Source: Mycobacterium sp. (GTDB lineage Bacteria; Actinomycetota; Actinomycetes; Mycobacteriales; Mycobacteriaceae). Taken from it: a DNA stretch of 64,000 nucleotides. The stretch covers positions 30,036 through 94,035 of the forward strand of contig NZ_PKEK01000079.1 in assembly GCF_002863225.1 (NCBI RefSeq), in the 5' to 3' direction. Each line of letters begins with the position of its first letter. Position 1 is the stretch's first letter. The position numbers were made by a program, and so were the translations under genes. Of this stretch, positions 36,584 to 44,599 are shown piece after piece. The notes under the pieces are model-generated. The model ran no database searches, was not told the origin of the DNA, and worked only from the letters and a program-made list of their open reading frames with translations.

Positions 36584-37365
36584 CCGAGCCCTCGGTCTCG
36601 GAGCCATGCGTCGATGCGGTCGGCGACGCTTGCCCAGGCCGGTTCCTGCATCATGTTGTGCCCCATGTCCGCAAAGAACTCCGCGTCGGTCCGGTAGGCC
36701 CGTGCCGTCGCGCGCACCTCGGCGTTGGTGACCATTCCGTCGTCGGCCGCTCCCAACACCAGCACCGGGGTGCTGACCCGCTCAGTCCGCACCCGTCGGA
36801 ACAGGGGATCGATCAGAGAGGCGCGAACCGGCTCGGATTGCACACGGGCAGCGCAGGTTTCGACGATCTCGTCCGGTGTGTGGGCGCTGAAGAGATGCTC
36901 GCGAACGAGCGGCTTGGTGCCGATGAAGCCGGTCAGGTTGCCGACCGGCAGCGAGCGCATGGAGACCCAGGGATGGCGGGTCCAGATCCGCGATGCCAAT
37001 CCGAGCACGCCCTGCGGGGGTACCGCCGCGACCAGGACGGCCGCCGGCGGCTGGTGGCTCTCCAGGTAGCGCTGCACGACGAAACCGCCCAGCGAATGCG
37101 CGATCAGCACCGGGCTGCCGCCGACACTGTCGGCGATGGTGCGGACGTCCTCGACGTAGTCGGCAATCGAGCAGGCGTGGAAAGCCTTGCCCGCCGGACT
37201 GCCGCCGTGGCCCCGCAGGCTGATCGCCACCGCGCGGTAGCCGGCGGCGGCGAAATAGTCCACGAAGTTGTCCCAGCACGACGCGGAGTGCCACCCGCCG
37301 TGCACGAACAGCAGCGGCACCGGATGCGCGTCGTCGCAGGATCCCTTGTCGATCACCTCGAGCAT
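36580..37365 (-). CDS. alpha/beta hydrolase
   Basis: A 261-residue alpha/beta-hydrolase. The nucleophile is S91 in AHSLGG, the oxyanion segment FVHGGWHSASCWDNF is near residues 20-34, the acid is in GAADDGMV and the histidine in ADMGHNMM. It is probably an esterase or lipase of unknown substrate. ATG 37365 (MLEVIDKGSC) is chosen; longer in-frame starts reach into the repeats before ffh. It is tail-to-tail with glnD. The region upstream, shared with ffh, carries the 45-bp direct repeats. Confidence 0.88.
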   Translation of the reverse strand: MLEVIDKGSCDDAHPVPLLFVHGGWHSASCWDNFVDYFAAAGYRAVAISLRGHGGSPAGKAFHACSIADYVEDVRTIADSVGGSPVLIAHSLGGFVVQRYLESHQPPAAVLVAAVPPQGVLGLASRIWTRHPWVSMRSLPVGNLTGFIGTKPLVREHLFSAHTPDEIVETCAARVQSEPVRASLIDPLFRRVRTERVSTPVLVLGAADDGMVTNAEVRATARAYRTDAEFFADMGHNMMQEPAWASVADRIDAWLRDRGLG

Positions 37366-37392
37366 GCGTCGATCATCTGCCAAGATCTGCGA

Positions 37393-37448
37393 CGAGTGTG
37401 CGGCTAATCGCACATCCGGCGCCGAGTGCGCGTCCAGCCGCACACTCG
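37393..37448. repeat. inverted repeat upstream of ffh / hydrolase
   Basis: The 13-bp arms CGAGTGTGCGGCT (37393-37405) and AGCCGCACACTCG (37436-37448) are perfect complements with a 30-base spacer containing a related CGAGTGCGCG. It could form a cruciform or be a dispersed intergenic palindrome. It lies 28 bases upstream of the hydrolase ATG. Confidence 0.7.
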
Positions 37449-37468
37449 AGCCGTCCTGGATTGCCAGA

Positions 37469-37571
37469 CTCCTCCTCATCGCGCTGCGCGCTCTGCATCG
37501 TCGTCCCGCTAGGTTCGATGAGCGGGCTCCTCCTCATCGCGCTGCGCGCTCTGCATCGTCGTCCCGCTAGG
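37469..37571 (-). repeat. two direct copies of a 45-bp unit, inverted relatives of the coaD-front repeat
   Basis: The 45-bp unit ctcctcctcatcgcgctgcg... occurs at 37469-37513 and again, identical, at 37527-37571, separated by 13 bases. Its reverse complement begins CCTAGCGGGACGACGATGCA and ends GATGAGGAGGAG, the same element found before coaD and before the gene at 41610. The second copy ends 10 bases before the ffh start. Confidence 0.85.
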
Positions 37572-37580
37572 CTGGGCGGC

Positions 37581-39140
37581 GTGTTTGAATCGCTGTCTGA
37601 CCGGCTTACCGGCGCCCTGCAAGGCCTTCGCGGCAAAGGCCGGCTGAGCGACGCCGACATCGACACCACCACCCGCGAGATCCGGTTGGCGCTGTTGGAG
37701 GCCGACGTATCGCTGCCGGTCGTCCGCGCCTTCGTCGGCCGCATCAAGGACCGTGCCAAGGGCGCTGAGGTCTCCGGTGCGCTCAACCCAGCCCAGCAGG
37801 TCGTCAAGATCGTCAACGACGAACTGGTCGGCATTCTCGGCGGCCAGACCCGTCAGCTGGCGTTCGCCAAGACGCCGCCGACCGTCGTGATGCTCGCGGG
37901 TCTACAGGGCTCCGGTAAGACCACGCTGGCGGGAAAACTCGCGCTGTGGCTGCGCAATCAGGGCCACACGCCGCTGCTGGTGGCCTGCGACCTGCAACGA
38001 CCGGGAGCGGTCAACCAGCTGCAGATCGTCGGCGAGCGAGCCGGTGTGGCGGTCTTCGCGCCGCACCCGGGAACCTCGGCGCAGACCGATCAGGACGCCG
38101 GACCCGGTGACCCGGTAGCCGTCGCCGCCGCCGGGCTCGCGGAGGCGCGAGCCAAGCACTTCGACGTCGTGATCGTCGACACCGCCGGGCGGTTGGGTAT
38201 CGACGAGGAGATGATGGCGCAGGCGGGCGCGATTCGTGACGCCGTCACGCCCGACGAGACGATCTTCGTCCTGGACGCGATGGTCGGTCAGGACGCGGTG
38301 GCGACGGCGCAGGCGTTCGGCGAAGGTGTCGGCTTCACCGGCGTGGTGCTGACCAAGCTGGACGGCGACGCCCGCGGTGGCGCCGCACTGTCGGTACGTG
38401 AAATCGCCGGTGTGCCAATACTTTTCGCATCTGCTGGCGAGAAGCTCGAAGATTTCGACGTCTTCCACCCGGACCGGATGGCCAGCCGCATCCTCGGGAT
38501 GGGCGACGTCCTGAGCCTTATCGAGCAGGCCGAGCAGGTCTTCGACGCACAGCAGGCCCAGGATGCCGCGGCCAAGATCGGGTCCGGCGAACTCACCCTC
38601 GAGGACTTCCTCGAGCAGATGCTGGCGATCCGCAAAATGGGCCCGATCGGCAACCTGCTGGGCATGCTGCCCGGCGCGGGTCAGATGAAGGACGCCCTGG
38701 CCGCCGTCGACGACAGCCAACTCGACCGGCTGCAGGCCATCATCCGCGGCATGACGCCGCAGGAGCGGGCCGACCCGAAGATCATCAACGCCTCACGTCG
38801 CCTGCGCATCGCCAACGGCTCGGGTGTGTCGGTATCCGAGGTCAACCAGCTGGTCGACCGCTTCTTCGAGGCCCGCAAAATGATGTCCTCGATGGTCAGC
38901 AGCATGGGCATCCCCGGGCTGGGCCGGAAGTCGGCCACCCGCAAGACCGCAAAAGCCAAAAGCGGCAAAGGCAAGAAGGGCAAGAAGCGCGGCCCGACCC
39001 CGCCCAAGGTCCGCGGTCCGCTCGGCGCCGGCATGCCGGCCGGGTTCCCCGACCTGTCGAACATGCCGCAGGGTCTCGACGAATTACCGCCCGGGCTGGC
39101 CGATTTCGATCTGTCCAAGCTGAAGTTCCCGGGCAAGTAG
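37581..39140 (+). CDS. ffh: signal recognition particle protein Ffh
   Basis: A 519-residue SRP54 GTPase. An N domain (residues 1-85) and a G domain with LQGSGKTTLAGKLA (near 108), DTAGRLG (near 195) and TKLDGDARGG are followed by a methionine-rich M domain (MGPIGNLLGMLPG to MMSSMVSSMG). A basic low-complexity tail precedes a final FPDLSNMPQGLDELPPGL segment typical of mycobacteria. It delivers nascent chains to FtsY at the membrane. GTG start. Confidence 0.97.
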   Translation: MFESLSDRLTGALQGLRGKGRLSDADIDTTTREIRLALLEADVSLPVVRAFVGRIKDRAKGAEVSGALNPAQQVVKIVNDELVGILGGQTRQLAFAKTPPTVVMLAGLQGSGKTTLAGKLALWLRNQGHTPLLVACDLQRPGAVNQLQIVGERAGVAVFAPHPGTSAQTDQDAGPGDPVAVAAAGLAEARAKHFDVVIVDTAGRLGIDEEMMAQAGAIRDAVTPDETIFVLDAMVGQDAVATAQAFGEGVGFTGVVLTKLDGDARGGAALSVREIAGVPILFASAGEKLEDFDVFHPDRMASRILGMGDVLSLIEQAEQVFDAQQAQDAAAKIGSGELTLEDFLEQMLAIRKMGPIGNLLGMLPGAGQMKDALAAVDDSQLDRLQAIIRGMTPQERADPKIINASRRLRIANGSGVSVSEVNQLVDRFFEARKMMSSMVSSMGIPGLGRKSATRKTAKAKSGKGKKGKKRGPTPPKVRGPLGAGMPAGFPDLSNMPQGLDELPPGLADFDLSKLKFPGK

Positions 39141-40207
39141 TGCCATACCACGTTCGAGGGATAGGGCTGCCCGACGAAGAGCCCATCGAACTGTGGATTG
39201 TCGATGGCCGGATCAGCCGCGACCCGGTCGGTGACGCCGAAACTATTTTTGACGGCGGCTGGATCGTGCCGGGGCTGGTGGACGCGCACTGCCATGTCGG
39301 GCTGGGGCCGGGCGGCGGCGTGGACCTCGACGAGGCGGTTGCGCAGGCCGAGGCCGAACGGGAGGCCGGCGCGTTGCTGCTGCGCGACTGCGGATCGCCG
39401 ATCGATACCCGCAGCCTGGACGATCGGGAAGATCTGCCCCGGATCATCCGCGCCGGAAGGCATTTGGCCCGCCCCAAGCGGTACATCCCCGGCCTGCCGA
39501 TCGACATCGAAGACGAATCCCAACTGCCGGAGTATGTGGCCGAGCAGGCGCGGCGTGGCGACGGTTGGGTCAAGCTGGTTGGCGACTGGATCGACCGTGG
39601 CATAGGCGATTTGGCGCCGCTGTGGTCGGACGACGTGATCAAGGCCGCGATCGACGCTGCGCATGCCCAGGGCGCGCGGGTCACCGCACACGTCTTCGGT
39701 GAGGACGCGCTGCCCGGGCTGATCAAGGGCGGTATCGACTGCATCGAACATGGCACCGGGCTGACCGACGACACCATCGAGTTGATGGTCAAGCACGGGA
39801 CCGCCGTCGTGCCCACGCTGGTCAACGTGGAGAACTTTCCTGGCATCGCTGACGCGGCAGGGAAGTACCCGATCTATGCGGCGCACATGCGCGACCTGTA
39901 CGCCAACGCTTATCCCCGGTTGCGTGCCGCGCACGACGCGGGCGTGCCGATCTACGCCGGCACCGATGCGGGCGGCATGATTGCCCACGGGCGGATCGGC
40001 GACGAAGTGGAGGCGCTGACCCGGATCGGGATGAGCCCCACCGACGCGCTCGGCGCGGCGTGCTGGGATGCCCGGGACTGGCTCGACCGGCCGGGCCTGG
40101 ACGACGGAGCTTCGGCAGACCTGTTGTGCTACTACGATGATCCGCGATATGGCCCCGAGGTGCTGCACCGCGCGGACGTGACCGTCCTACGCGGCCAGTT
40201 CTACTGA
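39140..40207 (+). CDS. amidohydrolase family protein
   Basis: A 355-residue metal-dependent hydrolase, homologue of Rv2915c. Metal site signatures: VDAHCHVG (HxH-type pair, here H.C.H), K/W residues in GWVKLVGDW, histidines AHVFGED and IEHGTG, and aspartate in AGTDAGG. It is downstream of ffh with a 1-base overlap of its GTG with the ffh stop, so it is coupled to ffh. Substrate is unknown (imidazolonepropionase/dihydroorotase-like fold). Confidence 0.88.
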   Translation: MPYHVRGIGLPDEEPIELWIVDGRISRDPVGDAETIFDGGWIVPGLVDAHCHVGLGPGGGVDLDEAVAQAEAEREAGALLLRDCGSPIDTRSLDDREDLPRIIRAGRHLARPKRYIPGLPIDIEDESQLPEYVAEQARRGDGWVKLVGDWIDRGIGDLAPLWSDDVIKAAIDAAHAQGARVTAHVFGEDALPGLIKGGIDCIEHGTGLTDDTIELMVKHGTAVVPTLVNVENFPGIADAAGKYPIYAAHMRDLYANAYPRLRAAHDAGVPIYAGTDAGGMIAHGRIGDEVEALTRIGMSPTDALGAACWDARDWLDRPGLDDGASADLLCYYDDPRYGPEVLHRADVTVLRGQFY

Positions 40208-40352
40208 GCGGTCGGTCTCGGGCCGACCGAAACAGCGAGAAATCCCGATTCCGCGGCTCGACTGCAGCCGACCGATCCACAGCGCTGCCGCCCGCCTCTC
40301 GCCAGACCGACTGAGGGCGTGCTCGCTCGGCACGTCCACATTCGGGTCAGGC

Positions 40353-40769
40353 CTAAATGGATCGTGGGTCGAGTCGATCGGTCGGCACCCCGTTGACATA
40401 GGTGGCCACGCCGTTGCCCATGGAGAAGTCCGGCGGGTCGACGGTCACGAGGTTGAAGAACACATCCTCTCGCCGTACGTGAATTTTCTCCTCCAAGTCG
40501 TCGACGACCGCTTTGTAGAACGCGGCTTTTTGCTCAGGACTCGCGACGTCGAGGAAGATCAGCTGGATGAAGATGCAGTTCTCGGACCGGTAGAGACTGA
40601 GGTAGTCACGGTCGAAGAAGAAGTTCTCCGCTCTGTGTTCGGTGATGGTCTGAAATCTGTCCTCGGGCACTCCCAGACATTCGATCATCCTGTCGTAGAC
40701 GACATCTGCGATAGTCCGTCGATACTCGACGGACTTGCCCTCGATGAGGTCGATCCGGGCGAGTGGCAT
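40353..40769 (-). CDS. tautomerase family protein
   Basis: A 138-residue tautomerase-superfamily protein. The proline nucleophile directly follows the start methionine (MPLARIDLIEGKS), and the family's helix-strand pair (RTIADVVYDRMIECLGVPEDRFQTI) is present. The next block NCIFIQLIFLDVASPEQKAAFYKAVVDDLEE matches Tautomerase_2-type proteins. The ATG 40769 is fixed by the need for the N-terminal proline. It is divergent from the Nudix gene with a 63-base shared region holding a perfect 19-bp palindrome. Confidence 0.8.
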   Translation of the reverse strand: MPLARIDLIEGKSVEYRRTIADVVYDRMIECLGVPEDRFQTITEHRAENFFFDRDYLSLYRSENCIFIQLIFLDVASPEQKAAFYKAVVDDLEEKIHVRREDVFFNLVTVDPPDFSMGNGVATYVNGVPTDRLDPRSI

Positions 40770-40812
40770 GGCGGCAGTCCTTTTGACCGTGCCCGGACGT
40801 GTTGGATTCACC

Positions 40813-40831
40813 GTCTCTGTTAAACAGAGAC
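40813..40831. promoter_or_regulatory. 19-bp perfect palindrome between tautomerase and Nudix genes
   Basis: GTCTCTGTTAAACAGAGAC has 9-bp perfect arms around one base. It ends one base before the Nudix ATG at 40833 and lies 43 bases from the start of the divergent tautomerase. As DNA it is a likely dimer operator; as RNA it would hide the Nudix start region. No Shine-Dalgarno is present, so the Nudix message may be leaderless. Confidence 0.6.
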
Positions 40832-40832
40832 T

Positions 40833-41315
40833 ATGCCGATCCCTGAATTTATCGTCAAGCTTCGGCAGCGCATCGGCCACGCGCCGTTATGGTTGCCCGG
40901 CATCACCGCGGTGGTGATTCGTGACCACCAGGTGCTGTTGGTCCAACGCGCCGACAACAACGCGTGGACACCGGTGACCGGCATCGTTGAACCGGGGGAG
41001 AACCCGGCCGATTGTGCCGTCCGGGAAGTGTTGGAGGAGAGCGGTATTCAAGCAATTGCCCGGCGCCTGGCCTGGGTGCACGTGAGCCGCCCCGTCGTCC
41101 ATGTCAACGGCGATCACGCACAGTACCTCGACCACGTATTTTTGATGGAGTGGCTGGCAGGGGAGCCATTCCCGGCTGACGACGAGAGTGTCGAGGCCCG
41201 CTGGTTCGACATGGCGCAATTGCCGCCGATGTCGGAAGACATGCTTCGGCGAATCGAGCACGCTGCGCATGGAAACCGCCACGCGCCAACGATCTTCGAG
41301 ACGACGCGGTCATGA
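40833..41315 (+). CDS. Nudix hydrolase
   Basis: A 160-residue Nudix pyrophosphohydrolase. The Nudix box is complete: G-I-V-E-P-G-E-N at the start, REVLEESGI at the end (GX5EX7REUXEEXGU). N-terminal residues WLPGITAVVIRDHQVLLVQRADN form the usual first strands. It hydrolyses a nucleoside diphosphate linked to another group; no further specificity is readable. Confidence 0.9.
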   Translation: MPIPEFIVKLRQRIGHAPLWLPGITAVVIRDHQVLLVQRADNNAWTPVTGIVEPGENPADCAVREVLEESGIQAIARRLAWVHVSRPVVHVNGDHAQYLDHVFLMEWLAGEPFPADDESVEARWFDMAQLPPMSEDMLRRIEHAAHGNRHAPTIFETTRS

Positions 41316-41609
41316 ATTACACCGTCGACCGGCTCGCCGAAAACCTTCGCGGATGCCGGGCAACGTAACGAGATCGTCGACGCCGTGCAGCGGCTGGACG
41401 AGATCGCGGTGGCCGGGTTCGCGGGGCTGTCGGGCGTTGTCACTCCGGTCGCGCAACGTCCGCGGAGCAGGGGACGACTATAAGTTGACCCAAAAAGATT
41501 GCGAGTACTTACTCTCTATGTTAGCTTCGGCTGACCCCGATGGTGCGCAGGACTGCGTGAGCCGCGCCGACGACGATGCAAAGCGAAGCGATGAGGAGGA
41601 GTGGCGCAC
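41316..41609. other. intergenic region before the D-aminoacylase gene
   Basis: This stretch of 294 bases holds no convincing gene. One frame from about 41325 to 41483 reads IVDAVQRLDEIAVAGFAGLSGVV and could be a decayed coding fragment. Near 41484 is TTGACC, followed by the palindrome GAGTACTTACTC at 41503-41514. From 41569 on comes the dispersed repeat that ends in the start codon of the next gene. Confidence 0.5.
41503..41514. promoter_or_regulatory. candidate TetR operator upstream of the D-aminoacylase gene
   Basis: GAGTA-CT-TACTC is a short palindrome with 5-bp arms, located 14 bases after a TTGACC -35-like element and about 95 bases before the ATG at 41610. The same transcript encodes a TetR regulator, which makes autoregulation through this site plausible. 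Confidence 0.4.
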
Positions 41610-41612
41610 ATG
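41569..41612 (+). repeat. GACGACGATGCA repeat copy, supplying ribosome binding site and start of the D-aminoacylase gene
   Basis: GACGACGATGCAAAGCGAAGCGATGAGGAGGAGTGGCGCACATG matches the coaD-front copy at 16746-16789 almost base for base. The GGAGGAG is 8 bases from the ATG, as in the coaD copy. Confidence 0.8.
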
Positions 41613-43394
41613 AAGTACGACGTGATCATTCGTGACGGATTGTGGTTCGACGGCACCGGCAGCACGCCGCAGACTCGTACGCTCGGGATCCGCGACGGAA
41701 TCGTCGCCACCGTCTCCTCTGAGCGACTCGACGAGACCGGGTGTCTCGAGGTCATCGACGCGAAGGGCAAGTGGGTCGTCCCGGGCTTCGTCGACGTGCA
41801 CACCCACTACGACGCCGAGGTCCTGCTCGACCCCGGCCTGCGTGAGTCGGTACGTCACGGCGTCACCACGGTGCTACTCGGGATGTGTTCACTGTCGACG
41901 GTCTACGCCAATGCCGAGGACGCGGCCGACCTGTTCAGCCGCGTCGAGGCAGTGCCCCGCAAGTTCGTCCTCGGCGCCCTGCAGGGCAAGACCTGGTCGA
42001 CGCCCGCGGAGTACGTGCAAGCCATCGACAGTCTGCCGTTGGGGCCGAATGTCAGTTCGCTGCTTGGTCATTCGGACCTTCGGACGTCCGTGCTGGGTCT
42101 CGACCGGGCCACCACCCGCGACGTCGAGCCCACCGACGCCGAACTCGACAAGATGGCGGCGCTGCTCGACGACGCACTCGAGGCCGGAATGCTGGGCATG
42201 TCCGGTATGGACGCGGCGATCGACAAACTCGACGGTGACCGGTTCCGCTCGCGTGCCCTGCCGTCGACGTTCGCGACCTGGCGGGAGCGACGCAAGCTGA
42301 TCAAGGTGTTGCGCAAGCGTGGCCGGATTCTGCAGAGCGCGCCCAACGTGGCCAAGGCGGAGTCCGCCCTGCTGTTCTTCCTGTCCAGTAGCCCACTGTT
42401 CGGTCTGCGCAAGGCGGTTCGGATGAGCCTGCTGGTCTCCGCCGACGCCAAGTCGATGCCCTTGGCCGTCCACGTCTTCGGCCGCGGTACCCGACTGATG
42501 AACTTCCTGACCCGCTCCAAGGTGCGCTTCCAGCACTTGCCGGTGCCGTTCGAGTTGTACTCCGACGGCATCGACCTGCCGGTGTTCGAGGAGTTCGGTG
42601 CAGGTACCGCAGCGCTGCATCTGCGAGACCAGTTGGAGCGCAACGAACTGCTCGCCGACGAGGATTACCGCCGCCGCTTCCGTCGGCAATTCGACCGCGT
42701 CAAGCTTGGACCGTCTTTGTGGCACAAGGACTTTCATGAGGCGGTGATCGTCGAATGCCCGGACGAGGCACTCGTCGGCAAGAGCTTCGGGCAGATCGCC
42801 AAGGAGCGCGGGCTGCATCCGCTGGACGCGTTCCTCGATGTCCTGGTCGAAAACGGCGAGCGCAACGTGCGATGGACCACGATTGTGGCCAACCACCGGC
42901 CCAAGCAACTCAACAAGCTGGCCAACGAGCCGAGTATCCACCTGGGATTCTCGGACGCCGGGGCGCATCTGCGCAACATGGCGTTCTACAACTTCCCGGT
43001 GCGATTCCTCAAGCGCACCCTGGATGCCTATCGGGATGGCCAGCCGTTCATGTCCATCGAACGTGCGGTGCATCGTCTCACCGGCGAGGTGGCCGAATGG
43101 TTCGGATTGGACGCCGGCACCTTGCGCCAAGGTGACCGCGCCGACTTCGTCGTGATCGATCCGGCCGGTCTGGATGAGTCGGTGGATGGCTATTACGAGG
43201 AGAAGGTGCCGTTCTACGGAGACCTGAGCCGGATGGTCAACCGCAACGACGCCGCGGTGGTCGCCACCGGGGTCGCCGGCGCAATTGTGTTCCGCGACGG
43301 CGAGTTTCGTGACGGCTACGGCGAGACCGTCAAGTCCGGCCGGTACTTGCGGGCGGGCGCACGTCACGCGCAACTCGCCGGTACGAGCGCATAG
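41610..43394 (+). CDS. N-acyl-D-amino-acid amidohydrolase family protein
   Basis: A 594-residue amidohydrolase homologous to Rv2913c (D-amino-acid aminohydrolase). Metal site signature VDVHTHYDAEVLLDPGL is near residues 55-71, followed by GVTTVLLGMCSLSTVY. The C-terminal half has GFSDAGAHLRNMAFYN (catalytic aspartate and histidine) and the terminal beta-domain residues QGDRADFVVIDP. It is thought to deacylate N-acyl-D-amino acids; physiological substrate is unknown. ATG 41610 is chosen for its GGAGGAG site over the GTG at 41601. The TetR gene follows at 8 bases. Confidence 0.88.
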   Translation: MKYDVIIRDGLWFDGTGSTPQTRTLGIRDGIVATVSSERLDETGCLEVIDAKGKWVVPGFVDVHTHYDAEVLLDPGLRESVRHGVTTVLLGMCSLSTVYANAEDAADLFSRVEAVPRKFVLGALQGKTWSTPAEYVQAIDSLPLGPNVSSLLGHSDLRTSVLGLDRATTRDVEPTDAELDKMAALLDDALEAGMLGMSGMDAAIDKLDGDRFRSRALPSTFATWRERRKLIKVLRKRGRILQSAPNVAKAESALLFFLSSSPLFGLRKAVRMSLLVSADAKSMPLAVHVFGRGTRLMNFLTRSKVRFQHLPVPFELYSDGIDLPVFEEFGAGTAALHLRDQLERNELLADEDYRRRFRRQFDRVKLGPSLWHKDFHEAVIVECPDEALVGKSFGQIAKERGLHPLDAFLDVLVENGERNVRWTTIVANHRPKQLNKLANEPSIHLGFSDAGAHLRNMAFYNFPVRFLKRTLDAYRDGQPFMSIERAVHRLTGEVAEWFGLDAGTLRQGDRADFVVIDPAGLDESVDGYYEEKVPFYGDLSRMVNRNDAAVVATGVAGAIVFRDGEFRDGYGETVKSGRYLRAGARHAQLAGTSA

Positions 43395-43402
43395 GTCCCC
43401 AC

Positions 43403-43999
43403 ATGGCACGCACGCAGCAGCAGCGCCGCGAAGAGACCGTGGCGCGTCTGCTCGAGGCCAGCATCGCGACGATCGTCGAGGTCGGGTATGCACGTGCGTC
43501 GGCTGCGGTGATCACCAAGCGGGCCGGGGTGTCTGTCGGCGCCCTGTTCCGGCATTTCGACACCATGGGTGACTTCATGGCTGCGACAGCCTACGAAGTG
43601 CTTCGGCGCCAACTGGATTCGTTCACCAAGCAGGTCGCGGCGATTCCGTCGGATCGACCGGCCCTGGAAGCGGGATTGACCATCCTGCGCGACATCACCA
43701 GCAGCCCCACCAACGCGGTGCTCTACGAACTGATGATCGCCGCGCGAACCGACGACAAACTCAACGCCACGCTGCAGCACGTCCTGGAGCAGTACACGAG
43801 CAAAATCTGCGACGCCGCGCGGGCGTTACCCGGCGCGGACGGTCTGTCGCAGGAGACCTTCCCGGTCCTGGTGGCGTTGCTGACCAACACCTTCGACGGG
43901 GCGGCAATGCTGCGGGCCGTCTTGCCGCAGCCCGAACTCGACGACCGGCGCATCGAGCTGCTCTCGACGCTGCTCAGCGGGATCGGATTGCCGGGCTGA
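43403..43999 (+). CDS. TetR family transcriptional regulator
   Basis: A 198-residue TetR repressor. The HTH is in ASIATIVEVGYARASAAVITKRAGVSVGALFRHF (residues about 18-52). The ligand-binding helices follow. Homologue of Rv2912c, which also follows the D-aminoacylase gene, so it probably controls that operon. It converges on the STAS gene with only 4 bases between stops. Confidence 0.93.
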   Translation: MARTQQQRREETVARLLEASIATIVEVGYARASAAVITKRAGVSVGALFRHFDTMGDFMAATAYEVLRRQLDSFTKQVAAIPSDRPALEAGLTILRDITSSPTNAVLYELMIAARTDDKLNATLQHVLEQYTSKICDAARALPGADGLSQETFPVLVALLTNTFDGAAMLRAVLPQPELDDRRIELLSTLLSGIGLPG

Positions 44000-44003
44000 G
44001 GCG

Positions 44004-44402
44004 CTAGTTGCCGGAGAGCTTGCTGACGGCGTCGTCGAGACGACGGTGCAGGCTCATCAGCTCGTTGATGCCGAGCAGGGTGAGCGGCCGATGGGTGGCC
44101 GGTCCATCGGCTACCACCGCGAACGGCGTGTCGTCGCCCAGCGTGTCGCGAGTTTTCATCAAGACGCTGATACCGGCCGAGCCGAGGAACTCGACCTTGG
44201 ACAGGTCGACGATCAAACCCTTGGGATTCTTGGCCAGGGTCGCTTCGATCGACTCAGAAAGCCCGGGGGCGGTGAGCATGTCGACGCTCCCGCCGACGGC
44301 CAGCACTGCCAACCCTTCGACGTCAGATTCGCGGGTGTAGAAATCCTCGTTTTCAGATTGAGGTGGCGAAGCAGATGCGGCGTGTTGGTCTTCGGCCATC
44401 AT
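44004..44402 (-). CDS. STAS domain protein, putative anti-sigma factor antagonist
   Basis: A 132-residue STAS protein. The motif LIVDLSKVEFLGSAGISVL (residues 63-80) contains the conserved phosphorylatable serine S75. The SpoIIAA-like fold with N-terminal ~20-residue acidic extension fits anti-anti-sigma factors that release a sigma factor from its anti-sigma. No partner anti-sigma gene lies nearby. A second methionine at residue 2 is an equally possible start. Confidence 0.87.
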   Translation of the reverse strand: MMAEDQHAASASPPQSENEDFYTRESDVEGLAVLAVGGSVDMLTAPGLSESIEATLAKNPKGLIVDLSKVEFLGSAGISVLMKTRDTLGDDTPFAVVADGPATHRPLTLLGINELMSLHRRLDDAVSKLSGN

Positions 44403-44599
44403 CGATATCTCATTCCTTACGCGTAACTGCGGCGACGGCTCGCGGCGCAGACATCGTTGGCAATGGCTGTCGACTCAACCCCATGGACATGTCGACGTCA
44501 GTCGACGGATGCCGAGGATGCTCGTATTGGACTTGTGCACAATAGAATGCCACGGCATAGGAAGACTAGCCGAAATCTACGACAACTGTCGTATATGGC

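Noticed and set aside
41325..41483. Short protein-like frame IVDAVQRLDEIAVAGFAGLSGVV before the D-aminoacylase gene
   Set aside because: No start or ribosome binding site and no family match; it may be a decayed fragment but support is too weak for a gene call.
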